Shown piece after piece: positions 25,813 to 35,747 of a stretch of 64,000 bases of DNA (its first letter is position 1; every line of letters begins with the position of its first letter). The DNA is from Maribacter sp. 4G9 (lineage in GTDB: Bacteria; Bacteroidota; Bacteroidia; Flavobacteriales; Flavobacteriaceae), in assembly GCF_002742265.1 (NCBI RefSeq), contig NZ_MDGL01000032.1:62001-126000 (forward strand), read 5' to 3'. A program made the position numbers and the translations under genes. The notes beneath the pieces were generated by a model. It saw nothing but the letters and a program-made list of their open reading frames with translations. It was not told the origin of the DNA and did not search any database.

Positions 25813-28767
25813 ATGCAAAAAATTATTTTTTCACTATGCCTTTTTTGGTGTAGTGCCCTTCTCTTTTCTCAAGATTATTTCCCTGAAAATGAAGGCGTAA
25901 AGGCGAACAACAATAACTATACGGCCTTCACGAATGCCAAAATTTTTGTAACGCCTACAGAAGTTATTCAAAAAGGGACACTTTTAATTCAAAACGGAAA
26001 AATTGTCAACGTTGGCAGCTCCGTCAACCTGCCTCAAAATACCATTGTGGTGGATTTGAACGGAAAATCCATTTACCCTTCCTTCATAGACGTTTATTCC
26101 AAATTTGGGGTGGAACAGCCAAAGCAAAGTGGCGGAGGTAGGCGTTCCCTACAATTTGAGCCTACACGAGAAGGTTTTTACTGGAACGACCATATCATGC
26201 CGGAAAACGATGCCATTAGCAGCTTTAAGTATAACGAAAAGGAAGCAAAGGAATTAATCGAGGCCGGTTTTGGGGCGGTAAATTCACATATTCATGACGG
26301 TATCGCAAGAGGTACAGGGGTACTAATTGCCCTGAACAATACAGGTACGGACGCCAATAGAATATTGGATGATAATTCCGCCCAATACTTTTCTTTGGAA
26401 AAGAGTGTTGCCAAACAACAGTCGTACCCAACTTCCCTTATGGGCGCATTGGCCTTGTTGCGACAGATGTACAGCGATGCCGATTGGTACGCGAACGGAA
26501 ATGCATCCACTACGGACAGATCATTGGAAGCCCTGATCAAAAATAGAAGTCTTGTACAGATTTTCGAGGCCAAGGACAAGGGCAACGTGCTCAGGGCCGA
26601 TAAAATTGGGGATGCCACTGGTATACAATACACCATTTTGGGCGGTGGCAACGAGTTTGAGCGAATCGATGAAATTAAAGCGACCAATGCCAAACTGATC
26701 ATTCCTTTGAATTTCCACGAAGCGTATGATGTATCCGATCCATATCAAGCGGGCTATGTTTCCTTGGAGGATATGCGCTATTGGAACCAGGCACCAACGA
26801 ACCCCAAGGTTTTGGCGGAAAACGGGGTTTCTTTCTCCTTGACGCCTTACGAACTAAAATCCATGACCAAATTCAAGGAGAACTTGATGAAGGCCATAGA
26901 ATATGGATTGTCCAAAACAAAGGCCTTGGAGGCACTCACTACCATACCCGCAGAGATATTGGGGAAATCGGGCGAGCTTGGATCCCTAAAAAAGGGAGCG
27001 CATGCGAACTTCCTGATTACCTCCGGTGATATTTTTGACAAATCCACCACACTTTACGAAAACTGGGTCCAAGGCAATAAAAACATTATCAATGACAAGG
27101 ACACAAAAGATATACGAGGTAATTACAGCCTAACGGCCCAAGGCAAAACCTATGATGTATCCATAACCGGTGAAATAGCCAAACCAAAGGTCGAAGTAAA
27201 ACAGGATACCCTAAAACTTACCTCCAAGATTTCCTATGACGGTGATTGGCTGACCTTTTCCTTTTCCACGGATAAAGGCGACAAAACCTACCGCATGATA
27301 GGACCGGTACTTCCAGAAACAGATGACCTCTCTGGCAGGTTACTATTACCTGATGGAACGGAGACCTTTTTCACGGCAACAAAAAAATCTGGGTTTGAAG
27401 AAAAATCCAAGAAGGAATCAGACAAATCGGATACCCCTAACGTCATGCCGGTAACCTATCCCAATGTAGGGTATGGCTATGCCTCCAAACCTAAACAGGA
27501 AAACGTATTGTTTAAAAACGCCACGGTTTGGACCAGTGAGGACGCTGGTATTTTGGAAAATACGGATGTACTGGTTAAAAACGGTAAAATCGCCAAAATT
27601 GGTACCGATTTAGGTGCCGGTGGTGCCAAGGTCATCGATGCTACGGGAAAACATCTTACGGCCGGTATTATCGATGAACATAGCCATATCGCCGCATTGG
27701 CCGTCAACGAGGCCGGTCATAACAGTTCTGCCGAGGTAAAAATGGAAGACGTAGTAGATCCGGAACACATGGGTATTTACCATTCCCTTGCGGGAGGTGT
27801 TACTTCCATCCAGTTATTGCACGGTTCCGCCAATCCCATTGGTGGCCGTTCCGCCATTTTAAAGTTAAAATGGGGCGAGGAAGCAGATGGCCTTATCTAC
27901 GATAATTCCCCCAAGTTCATAAAATTCGCCTTGGGTGAAAACGTAAAGCAGTCCAACTGGGACAGTCGTTCACGTTTTCCTCAGACCAGGATGGGCGTTG
28001 AACAAGTTTTCATGAACTACTTTCAACGCGCCAAGGAATATGACGAAAAGAAAAAAAGTGGACAAGCTTATAGATATGACGAGGAGCTAGAGGTACTGGC
28101 AGAAATCATAAATGGCGAAAGGTTCATTTCCTGCCATTCCTATGTTCAAAGCGAAATAAATATGATGATGAAGGTTGCGGAAAAATTCGGTTTCAGAGTA
28201 AACACCTTTACGCATATTCTTGAAGGTTACAAAGTTGCCGATAAAATGGCCGAACATGGTGTGGGCGCAGGTTCATTTAGCGACTGGTGGGCCTACAAAT
28301 ACGAGGTGAACGACGCCATCCCTTACAACGCGGCCATCATGCAATCACAGGGCGTAACAGTGGCCATTAACAGTGATGACCGTGAGATGATGAGAAGGTT
28401 GAACCAAGAGGCTGCCAAAACCATCAAATATGGAGGGATGACGGAACTTGAGGCATGGAAAATGGTGACCATCAATCCTGCAAAGCTGTTGCACTTGGAT
28501 GATCGCGTAGGAAGTATCAAGGAAGGCAAGGATGCCGACCTGGTATTATGGTCTGGCCACCCCTTGTCCGTTTACACGAAAGCTGAAAGAACGATGATCG
28601 AAGGAACTACCTATTTCGATTTGAAAAAGGATAAAGCCCAAAGGGAAGCCATAAAAAAGGAACGCAACGAACTGGTGAAAATGATGCTCGAGGAAAAAGC
28701 GGGTGGTGGCAAAACCCAAGGCCCAAAACAAAGTGTAAAACAAATTTTCACTTGTGAAACCCTTTAA
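25813..28767 (+). CDS. Exported double-module amidohydrolase family protein
   Basis: 984 residues from the ATG at 25813, chosen because a signal peptide starts there (KIIFSLCLFWCSALLFSQ). Two amidohydrolase modules follow. The first (about 30-450) keeps the beta-sandwich and the final PAEILG-SGELGSLKKGAHANFLI block but has FIDVYSKF where the metal HxH is expected. The second (about 570-960) has IIDEHSHIAAL, CHSY, FTHILEGYK and NSDD, a full metal set like imidazolonepropionase or dipeptidase relatives. Probably periplasmic; the substrate is unknown. A paralogue follows 28 bp downstream. Confidence 0.88.
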   Translation: MQKIIFSLCLFWCSALLFSQDYFPENEGVKANNNNYTAFTNAKIFVTPTEVIQKGTLLIQNGKIVNVGSSVNLPQNTIVVDLNGKSIYPSFIDVYSKFGVEQPKQSGGGRRSLQFEPTREGFYWNDHIMPENDAISSFKYNEKEAKELIEAGFGAVNSHIHDGIARGTGVLIALNNTGTDANRILDDNSAQYFSLEKSVAKQQSYPTSLMGALALLRQMYSDADWYANGNASTTDRSLEALIKNRSLVQIFEAKDKGNVLRADKIGDATGIQYTILGGGNEFERIDEIKATNAKLIIPLNFHEAYDVSDPYQAGYVSLEDMRYWNQAPTNPKVLAENGVSFSLTPYELKSMTKFKENLMKAIEYGLSKTKALEALTTIPAEILGKSGELGSLKKGAHANFLITSGDIFDKSTTLYENWVQGNKNIINDKDTKDIRGNYSLTAQGKTYDVSITGEIAKPKVEVKQDTLKLTSKISYDGDWLTFSFSTDKGDKTYRMIGPVLPETDDLSGRLLLPDGTETFFTATKKSGFEEKSKKESDKSDTPNVMPVTYPNVGYGYASKPKQENVLFKNATVWTSEDAGILENTDVLVKNGKIAKIGTDLGAGGAKVIDATGKHLTAGIIDEHSHIAALAVNEAGHNSSAEVKMEDVVDPEHMGIYHSLAGGVTSIQLLHGSANPIGGRSAILKLKWGEEADGLIYDNSPKFIKFALGENVKQSNWDSRSRFPQTRMGVEQVFMNYFQRAKEYDEKKKSGQAYRYDEELEVLAEIINGERFISCHSYVQSEINMMMKVAEKFGFRVNTFTHILEGYKVADKMAEHGVGAGSFSDWWAYKYEVNDAIPYNAAIMQSQGVTVAINSDDREMMRRLNQEAAKTIKYGGMTELEAWKMVTINPAKLLHLDDRVGSIKEGKDADLVLWSGHPLSVYTKAERTMIEGTTYFDLKKDKAQREAIKKERNELVKMMLEEKAGGGKTQGPKQSVKQIFTCETL

Positions 28768-28795
28768 AATCCACTAATTGAAAATATATAGCAAA

Positions 28796-30088
28796 ATGAA
28801 AAACATACAACTACTCTTTCTGGCATTCATAATTTATGTGCCAAGTAAAGCCCAGCAAACACCTGCCCCAAAGCAGACAGAAGCTATTACCATCGAGGGC
28901 GCTACCGCCCATCTAGGAAATGGCGAGGTCATTGAAAGTTCCTTGATCATGTTCGAAGAGGGAAAACTTACCTTCGTTGGGGATTCAAAAATGAAGATTG
29001 CCAGAAAAGGTAAGTTAATCGACGCCACCGGCAAACATATCTACCCTGGCTTTATTGCGCCGGCCAAAACCTTGGGATTGGTTGAAATCAATTCAGTAAG
29101 AGCCACGAACGACCAGGACGAAATTGGGGAATTGATTCCCCATGTGCGCAGTTTAATCGCTTACAATGCAGAATCAAAAGTCGTGGAAAGTATGCGGCCC
29201 AATGGTGTTTTGCTTGGACAGATAGCACCTACCGGCGGGAGAATATCGGGCACGTCCTCCATTGTACAGTTCGATGCCTGGAACTGGGAAGACGCCGCAC
29301 TTAAAGTCGATGATGGAGTACATTTGAATTGGCCAAGAAGTTTTAGGCAGGGCCGATGGTGGATGGGCGAAGAAAGAGGATATAAACCCAATAAGGACTA
29401 TGCAGAAGACGTTGAGACCGTTGTTACTTTCATTAAAAATGCCTCGGCATACGGAAAAGGAAGCCCTAAAGAGGTGAATCCCGCGTTTGCGGCCATGCAT
29501 GGAGTTTTGAACGGATCTCAAAAAATGTATGTCTATGCGGATGGCGAAAAGGAAATTATAGATGCCGTAAACACGCTAAAGGCGAACGGAATCAAGGAAG
29601 TTGTTTTGGTAGGTGGCTATGAGGCCCACAAAATAACTGATTTCCTAAAAAAGAACGAGATTCCCGTATTGGTCCAGTTTACGCACAACCTTCCTGTTTT
29701 TGATGACGATGATTATGACCTTCCCTATAAATTACCTAAACTATTGGTCGATGCCGGTTTGTTGGTGGCACTTCAAAACACTGAGGCTTCGAATTTTCAG
29801 ACACGAAACTTGCCTTTTTATGCGGGCCAAGTAGGACAACAGGGATTGGACAAGGAAAAGGCTTTGCAGCTCATCACCGGGAATTCGGCAAAAATTTTAG
29901 GTATCGATGATAGCTACGGCACCTTGGAAGTGGGCAAAAGCGCTACACTATTTATCTCGGAGGGTGATGCCTTGGATATGCGTACCAACCAGTTGACCCA
30001 TGCCTTTATCGATGGCAGGAATATTTCCTTGGAGACCCACCAAACCGAATTATGGAAACGATATATGGGAAAATATGAGGGGGAGTAA
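28796..30088 (+). CDS. Exported amidohydrolase-like protein, metal motif lost
   Basis: 430 residues from the ATG at 28796 (an in-frame TTG lies six codons upstream). A signal peptide (QLLFLAFIIYVPSKAQ) is followed by an amidohydrolase-type domain: EGATAHLGNGEVIESS, GKHIYPGFIAPAKTLG (no HxH), and the C-terminal NSAKILGIDDSYGTLEVGKSATLFIS. It resembles the first module of the preceding protein. It may be non-enzymatic or a partner subunit of its neighbour. Its transcript probably ends at the hairpin at 30172-30199. Confidence 0.85.
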   Translation: MKNIQLLFLAFIIYVPSKAQQTPAPKQTEAITIEGATAHLGNGEVIESSLIMFEEGKLTFVGDSKMKIARKGKLIDATGKHIYPGFIAPAKTLGLVEINSVRATNDQDEIGELIPHVRSLIAYNAESKVVESMRPNGVLLGQIAPTGGRISGTSSIVQFDAWNWEDAALKVDDGVHLNWPRSFRQGRWWMGEERGYKPNKDYAEDVETVVTFIKNASAYGKGSPKEVNPAFAAMHGVLNGSQKMYVYADGEKEIIDAVNTLKANGIKEVVLVGGYEAHKITDFLKKNEIPVLVQFTHNLPVFDDDDYDLPYKLPKLLVDAGLLVALQNTEASNFQTRNLPFYAGQVGQQGLDKEKALQLITGNSAKILGIDDSYGTLEVGKSATLFISEGDALDMRTNQLTHAFIDGRNISLETHQTELWKRYMGKYEGE

Positions 30089-30171
30089 ATCGTTTCTGAA
30101 ACCGAAGATAAAATGGTACATTTAAGTCGATAGGTATCGACACAAACGGTTAGTGATTACAACAACAACTA

Positions 30172-30199
30172 AAGCTCGATAAACTATCGGGCTTTTTTT
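30172..30199 (+). terminator. Rho-independent terminator after the amidohydrolase pair
   Basis: Stem AAGCTCGATA / TATCGGGCTT (one G-T pair), 3-base loop, then seven T. It lies 83 bp after the stop codon. A smaller hairpin GTCGAT-AGGT-ATCGAC is at 30126-30141. Confidence 0.8.
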
Positions 30200-30222
30200 A
30201 TGACCACAAGAAACTTTTAATT

Positions 30223-32622
30223 ATGAAAAAAATAATCTTAATGGTCCTTTTGACCGTAGTATTTTCATGTAAAAAAACCACAACCTCAACGGAAGGTCTT
30301 CAAATAGAAGGACTGAAAGAACCTGTAGAAATTGTACGGGATGAATGGGGCATTAACCATATTTACGCCAAGAATCAGCACGACCTCTTTTTTGCCCAAG
30401 GATATGCGGCGGCGACGGACCGGTTGTTCCAGTTCGAAATTTGGCGCAGACAGGCGACAGGTACCGTGGCCGAAATTTTAGGGGAACGTGAATTAAAGCG
30501 GGATATTGGCACCCGCCTTTTTAAGTTCAGGGGCGATATGAAAACCGAAATGGACCTCTATCATGGCGATGGAGAAGAAATCATTACCGCATATACGGAT
30601 GGAGTGAATGCCTACATTGAGGAGGTATTGAAAAACCCCGATGAGCTTCCCATAGAGTTCAAGATATTGGACATACAGCCCAAAAAATGGACTCCTGAAG
30701 TGGTGATATCCAGGCACCAGGGATTATTGGGAAACATAAACGAAGAGTTACAAATAGGCAGGACGGTCGCAGCATTGGGTCCTGATAAGGCAAAGGAATT
30801 ATTTTGGCTGCACCCGAAAGACCCGGATTTAACCCTGGATAAAAAAATAGATAAGGCATTGTTGTCCCAAGATATTTTGGAGCTTTATAATGCCTATAGA
30901 AAATCGGTGAGGTTTACCCCAGCAGACATACAGCCCGACTACAGAGGTCAGGAAATCGCTGATGTTTTTATTGAAAACCAGAAAAAAAACAGGGATTCCC
31001 TTTCCATTGGGAGTAATAACTGGGTGGTGAACGGCACCCTAACCAAGGATGGCAACACGTACATGGCAAATGACCCGCACAGGACCATTGCAGTTCCCTC
31101 CTTGCGCTATATGGCACATTTGGTAGCCCCGGGCTGGAACGTAATAGGCGGAGGAGAACCAGAAATTCCCGGCATATCCATAGGTCATAATGAATATGGA
31201 GCATGGGGACTCACTGTTTTTGAGACCGATGGAGAAGACCTGTACGTCTACGAACTCAATCCTGAAAATCAGAATCAATATAAGTACCAAGGAGCATGGG
31301 TGAACATGAAAACCGTACAGGAAACCATTAAGGTAAAGGGGCAAAAAGACACCATCGTTAATCTACACTATACGCAACATGGCCCGGTAACACTTATCGA
31401 TAAAGAACATCATGTAGCCTACGCGGTTCGTTGCGCCTGGTTGGAACCTGGTGGCTCGCCTTATTTGGCTTCCCTTAGGATGGATCAGGCCAAAAACTGG
31501 GAGGAATTTAGGGAAGCTTGTAATTACAGCCATATTCCAGGGGAAAATATGGTCTGGGCGGACAAACAAGGGAACATTGGATGGCAAGCTGTGGGCATCG
31601 CCCCTATCCGAAGAAATTTTAGCGGGTTGGTACCCGTTCCCGGGGATGGTAGTTATGAATGGGACGGTTATTTGCCTATTATCGATAAACCGAACGATTA
31701 TAATCCGGTTAAGGGCTTCATAGCAACGGCCAACCAGAATGTAACACCACCTGATTACGGACATTGGGATGCCATTGGTTTTTCATGGTCCGATCCGTAC
31801 AGGGGCAACAGGATTGAAGATGTCTTAAGTAATAAATCGGATTTTAACATTGAGGATTTTAAGGCCTTACAAACCGATTATCTTTCCTTACCTGCCAAGG
31901 AACTTCTACCCTTTTTGAAAAATATTACCTTGGATGGTAAATACGAGGAAGCCAAAACGAAATTAGAGGATTGGGATTTTACCTTGAATCCAAATTCAAT
32001 ACCCGCAGCCATCTACATTGCTTGGGAAAATTCGCTGGCGGAAATGATAGAAAATTTGGTCATCCCCGAAGAAGCAAAATCGATTGTAACCTCATTGCAA
32101 CTTAAAACAATTATTGACTTTGTTTCACATCCTAAAATTGCATTTGAGGGCAATACAGAGCAAAACAGAAACGCTCTTATAGAGAAATCCTTTCAAAATG
32201 CCGTTGACGATTTGGAAAACAGATTGGGTCCCGATATGGAAAAATGGCAGTATGGCCAGGCAAAAAACAAACATATTTATATAGAGCATGCCTTGGGAAA
32301 GGTTGTCAACCAAGCCATGCGTGACACCCTTTTCAACCTAGGTCCTTTGCCCAGGGGAGGTAATGGTACCACGCCAGGTTCTACGGGAGGCAATTTGAAC
32401 CAATCGAGCGGAGCCTCTTTCCGAATGATCATTAATACTGGGGATTGGGATGCCGCACAAGCTACCAATGGCCCTGGACAATCTGGAGACCCAGAGAGTC
32501 CCTTTTATAGCAATCTATTCGAACCTTGGGCAAAGGACCAGTATTTTCCAGTTCTATATTCCAAACAAAAAATTGACTCCGTTGCTGTTGAAAGAATGAA
32601 TTTATTACCCAAAGGGAAATAA
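30223..32622 (+). CDS. Penicillin acylase family lipoprotein
   Basis: 799 residues. A lipoprotein signal ends VVFSCKK (Cys about 16). The N-terminal alpha-chain region starts PVEIVRDEWGINHIYAKNQHDLFFAQGY (shortened here: RDEWGINHIYA). The autoproteolysis site and N-terminal nucleophile are at S264 in IGSNNWVVNG, with the beta-chain following. Asn and other features of the Ntn hydrolase fold (GWQAVGIAPIR, PGQSGDPESPFYSNL) are present. Known members cut penicillin G or acyl-homoserine lactones; the true substrate here is unknown. It is bordered by the upstream terminator and convergent with ygiD. Confidence 0.93.
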   Translation: MKKIILMVLLTVVFSCKKTTTSTEGLQIEGLKEPVEIVRDEWGINHIYAKNQHDLFFAQGYAAATDRLFQFEIWRRQATGTVAEILGERELKRDIGTRLFKFRGDMKTEMDLYHGDGEEIITAYTDGVNAYIEEVLKNPDELPIEFKILDIQPKKWTPEVVISRHQGLLGNINEELQIGRTVAALGPDKAKELFWLHPKDPDLTLDKKIDKALLSQDILELYNAYRKSVRFTPADIQPDYRGQEIADVFIENQKKNRDSLSIGSNNWVVNGTLTKDGNTYMANDPHRTIAVPSLRYMAHLVAPGWNVIGGGEPEIPGISIGHNEYGAWGLTVFETDGEDLYVYELNPENQNQYKYQGAWVNMKTVQETIKVKGQKDTIVNLHYTQHGPVTLIDKEHHVAYAVRCAWLEPGGSPYLASLRMDQAKNWEEFREACNYSHIPGENMVWADKQGNIGWQAVGIAPIRRNFSGLVPVPGDGSYEWDGYLPIIDKPNDYNPVKGFIATANQNVTPPDYGHWDAIGFSWSDPYRGNRIEDVLSNKSDFNIEDFKALQTDYLSLPAKELLPFLKNITLDGKYEEAKTKLEDWDFTLNPNSIPAAIYIAWENSLAEMIENLVIPEEAKSIVTSLQLKTIIDFVSHPKIAFEGNTEQNRNALIEKSFQNAVDDLENRLGPDMEKWQYGQAKNKHIYIEHALGKVVNQAMRDTLFNLGPLPRGGNGTTPGSTGGNLNQSSGASFRMIINTGDWDAAQATNGPGQSGDPESPFYSNLFEPWAKDQYFPVLYSKQKIDSVAVERMNLLPKGK

Positions 32623-32624
32623 TA

Positions 32625-32638
32625 TATCATTAGTGATA
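32625..32638. other. Small hairpin in the convergent gap after the acylase gene
   Basis: TATCA-TTAG-TGATA is a perfect inverted repeat 3 bp after the acylase stop codon. A second pair, ATACACT (32642-32648) and AGTGTAT (32669-32675), spans the ygiD stop. Neither has a T run, so a terminator role is only possible. Confidence 0.3.
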
Positions 32639-32666
32639 AACATACACTATAAAGTAGTAATGAACC

Positions 32667-33495
32667 CTAGTGTATCTTTAAGGAAGTCATGGAAAGTGAT
32701 CCTCCTAAAGGCGCATCATTAAAAAAGGAGACATCTTCGTTTTTCTCTTTAAGCGCGATTGCATAAAGTAAAGGAAGGTAGTGTTCAGGTGTAGGTATGG
32801 CCAAATCGAATGCCTTTCCTTGTGACCTGAAGTCTATTAAAGACGAATGGTTATTCTCCAAAATAAAGGTTTTCATCTTTTCATTGGCTTCGTTGGCCCA
32901 ATCGTAACCATATGGTTCTCCATTTACTTTGTCCCATGCCACCATTCTCAAGTTGTGGACCATATTACCGCTGCCCACTATTAAAATCCCTTTGTTTCTT
33001 AAAGCAGCCAACTCCAGCGCAAGTTCATAATGGTACAAAGGAGGTTTGGTATAGTCGATACTCATTTGAATAATAGGGACATCGGCAATAGGATAAAGAT
33101 GTTTTACGACGCTCCATGAACCATGGTCCAAGCCCCATTGATAATCCAAACCCACATCCGTTTTGGTAATTAGGTCCTTGGTAGTTTTTGCCAATTCCGG
33201 ACTTCCGGGAGCAGGATATTGCACATCGTACAGCGCCCGTGGAAAACCCCCAAAGTCATGAATAGTTTTGTGGATGCTCCATGGCTGTAACATAAGTTCC
33301 TTTGGTCTCCCAATGTGCCGAAATGCAAAGAATGGCATTGGGTCTTTCCAACTCTTCTCCTAGATTCCTGAAACCTTTGACAAATTCATTGTCGGCAATG
33401 GCGTTCATGGGGCTACCATGTCCTAAGAACAACACGGGCATTTTGCCTGTATTGTCCATATAGGTGTTCATTTTGTGTAAGTCTCTTAAATTCAT
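32667..33495 (-). pseudogene. ygiD: 4,5-DOPA dioxygenase extradiol (YgiD), frameshifted
   Basis: Two overlapping frames make up one class III extradiol dioxygenase. The N-terminal part has PVLFLGHGSPMNAI and ISAHWETKGTYVTAMEHP and then goes out of frame and stops at 33256-33258. The rest, in the next frame, runs from KTIHDFGGFPRALYDVQYPAPG through GLDHGSWSV, GSGNMVHNLR and PTPEHYLPLLYA. One extra base within about 33266-33273 explains it. All family blocks remain, so this is a recent mutation or a sequence error. It sits behind moeA, 9 bp away, and may be the last gene of that run. Confidence 0.85.
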
Positions 33496-33504
33496 ACTTA
33501 CACG

Positions 33505-34695
33505 TTATCGTATGGGAATAAACCTAACTACTTCTTCTACCATATATGCCGATTCCCTAGGCTCCAAACAAATAAAACCATCGGCACGGGACAAACTCGT
33601 TAAATCGCCGGAGCCATTCTCCACCACTGGGGTAACCTGTAGGCAGCTGTCCTGCCAATGGGTACTTACTTGAATAAATCGGGTCAAGGGTGGTTTAATG
33701 TCCAGTTCAACCGTCAATTTGGCAAATTGATTTTCCACTGTGATTCCCCAGGAATTAAAAAGCCACGGCAAAAAATAAAAATGATAATTGGCAAAGGTCG
33801 AAACCGGATTCCCCGGAAAGGAAAAAATTACGGTTTTCGATTCCTTATGAACTCCGAACCAAAAGGGTTTCCCGGGCCGTTGCGCCACCCGATGAAATAT
33901 TTTCTCAACGCCCATCGCATCCATTATTTCGGGAATAAAATCAAATTTCCCTTTGGAAACCCCTCCACTCAACAACAACACATCGTTTTCATGTAAGGCC
34001 GATGAAAGTCCTTGCTCGATACTTTTTTTATCGTCCAAAAGATGTAAAGAACTCCCCTTGATTCCTAAATGGGACAAGGCGGACAACATGGTCAAACTAT
34101 TTGATTTTCTTATCTGATGGGATTCTGGAGTCACATCAACATCCACCAATTCATTTCCTGTAGCGATACTGCAAACTTTGGGTACTTTCTTGACCAGTAC
34201 CATTGGCTTTCCCACGGAGGCCATGACGCCTATTTCCGCGGGGGTTATTCTGGTTCCTGCCGACAAAATTTGGGCTCCCTTGCTTTCGTCGCTTCCTTTG
34301 TAATGGATATTCTGACCTTTGGTTACAGATTCATTAATGGTCACAACGCCATCCTCAATGGTCAGATGCTCATACATAATAACCGTATCCGTATTTTTTG
34401 GCAATACGGCACCCGTCATTACCTCGATACAACTGGAATTATCCTCCAGTGCAAGTTGGGCCATCCCTGCGCTGGCAACATCCTCAATCCGAATCTTTTG
34501 CACCTTTCCCATAACGGCATCGAACTGTATGGCAATACCATCTTTGGTCACGCGGTGAAACGGAGGAAAATCCCTATCGGCATAGATAGGTTCGTCCAAA
34601 TACCTGCCCATGCTATCCAAAAGCGGTACCCGTTCATTACCTAAATCCAGCGGATATTCTAAAACTTTTTGTAATGCTTCCTTAAATGTGATCAC
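33505..34695 (-). CDS. moeA: Molybdopterin molybdenumtransferase
   Basis: 396 residues. Family segments: FPPFHRVTKDGIAI, VMTGAVLPKNTDTVIMYEH, RITPAEIGVMASVG, SIATGNELVDV, LLLSGGVSKGKFDFIPEIM and FSFPGNPVSTF. MoeA inserts molybdenum into adenylylated molybdopterin, releasing AMP. The common DG(Y/F)A motif near the start reads KDGIAI. It lies downstream of the moaD-to-TSUP run, separated by the repeat tract B. Confidence 0.95.
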   Translation of the reverse strand: MITFKEALQKVLEYPLDLGNERVPLLDSMGRYLDEPIYADRDFPPFHRVTKDGIAIQFDAVMGKVQKIRIEDVASAGMAQLALEDNSSCIEVMTGAVLPKNTDTVIMYEHLTIEDGVVTINESVTKGQNIHYKGSDESKGAQILSAGTRITPAEIGVMASVGKPMVLVKKVPKVCSIATGNELVDVDVTPESHQIRKSNSLTMLSALSHLGIKGSSLHLLDDKKSIEQGLSSALHENDVLLLSGGVSKGKFDFIPEIMDAMGVEKIFHRVAQRPGKPFWFGVHKESKTVIFSFPGNPVSTFANYHFYFLPWLFNSWGITVENQFAKLTVELDIKPPLTRFIQVSTHWQDSCLQVTPVVENGSGDLTSLSRADGFICLEPRESAYMVEEVVRFIPIR

Positions 34696-34722
34696 AGTTT
34701 TATCGTTGTTGGTTAAAGAAAA

Positions 34723-34970
34723 AACTTTTCATTCACCACTTTTCACTTTTAACTCTTAACTCTTCACTTTTCACAGTTCACGGTTGGCTATTTAATTACC
34801 TCCCTGCACTTTAAGCTTTAAGCTTTGAACTCTGCTCTTTGAACTCTACATGCCGCACTTTGAACTCTGCATGCTTCACTTTAATTTTCACTTTTCACTT
34901 TTCACTTTTCACTTTTCACTTTTCACTTATAACTTTTAACTCTGAACTCTAAACTCTGAACTCTGAACTA
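34723..34970 (-). repeat. Degenerate heptamer-periodic repeat tract B
   Basis: About 250 bp made of 7-base units, read on the + strand as ACTTTTC (several perfect copies in a row near 34880-34925), AACTCTG, AACTCTA and AACTCTT. On the minus strand these are GAAAAGT and CAGAGTT units, and the tract begins directly after the TGA of the TSUP gene. It resembles tract A at 19025 in unit length, composition and placement. No gene or hairpin is present. Confidence 0.8.
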
Positions 34971-35747
34971 TCAAAACACTCCCAATCCATTCACCAACAA
35001 TACCCGTACACCCACAATCATTACCAAAAGTGCCGTCACACGCTTTATTCCCTTGGCAGAAAAACGCTTTAAACTGATGCGGATTCCCAACTGTCCACCT
35101 AACAGCACCACAATGGCTAAGCAGAGCGTCTCAAACCACGGAAGTGACAAGGAACCACTTGTTACCAATCCCAAAAGTCCCGATACAGAATTGACCAAAA
35201 TAAAGAAACTTGCCAAGGCTGCAATCTTTATAGCCTTGTCCCATCGTAAATGATTTAAAATCGGTGCTAGAAAAATTCCACCACCAATACCCACCAAACC
35301 GGATAAGAAACCAATGCCCGCTCCTAAAAAATAACTTAAATAATTTGGATATTTTTTGGTCTCCGGTACCGACTTTGCCCATTTGAATGTTTGAATTGCC
35401 AAAAATATAGCCGATAAAATCAGGGAAATACCTAGGATAATAAAAAATATTTCCTCCTTTAATCGGAAAGAGGCCCCCAGAAAAGCCAGCGGTATACTGG
35501 AAATGATAAAAGTGAGAAAATCCTTCAATTTCGCATGTCCGTTCTTAAAATAGAGATAGGTACTTCCTGAAACAACGACCAAGTTACAAATAAGGGCTAT
35601 GGAGCGAATGGTAAAAAAACTACCTAAAAAAAGGGTCAACAAGGCAAGATAACTGGAGCCTCCCCCAAAACCCACGGAAGAATACAACATAGCTACTATG
35701 AAAAAACCCAAACATAGGAAAATTAGCTGCTCAATAGGTATTTGCAT
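34971..35747 (-). CDS. Sulfite exporter TauE/SafE (TSUP) family membrane protein
   Basis: 258 residues with about eight membrane helices. Two family motifs are visible: YSSVGFGGGSSYLALL near the start and FLSGLVGIGGGIFLAPIL in the second half. The family exports sulfite, sulfoacetate or related anions. It overlaps the moeB-rhodanese gene by 17 bp, so it is made with the molybdenum cofactor enzymes, which points to sulfur-anion handling. Confidence 0.92.
   Translation of the reverse strand: MQIPIEQLIFLCLGFFIVAMLYSSVGFGGGSSYLALLTLFLGSFFTIRSIALICNLVVVSGSTYLYFKNGHAKLKDFLTFIISSIPLAFLGASFRLKEEIFFIILGISLILSAIFLAIQTFKWAKSVPETKKYPNYLSYFLGAGIGFLSGLVGIGGGIFLAPILNHLRWDKAIKIAALASFFILVNSVSGLLGLVTSGSLSLPWFETLCLAIVVLLGGQLGIRISLKRFSAKGIKRVTALLVMIVGVRVLLVNGLGVF

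Noticed and set aside
27477..27707. Small antisense frame inside the double amidohydrolase
   Set aside because: No motif, fully within a conserved gene.
34117..34644. Open frame antisense to moeA (175 codons)
   Set aside because: moeA is complete on the other strand; the antisense product has an improbable His/Ile-rich composition.
34723..34970. Repeat tract B as a CRISPR array
   Set aside because: Units are 7 bases without spacers and no cas genes are in the window.
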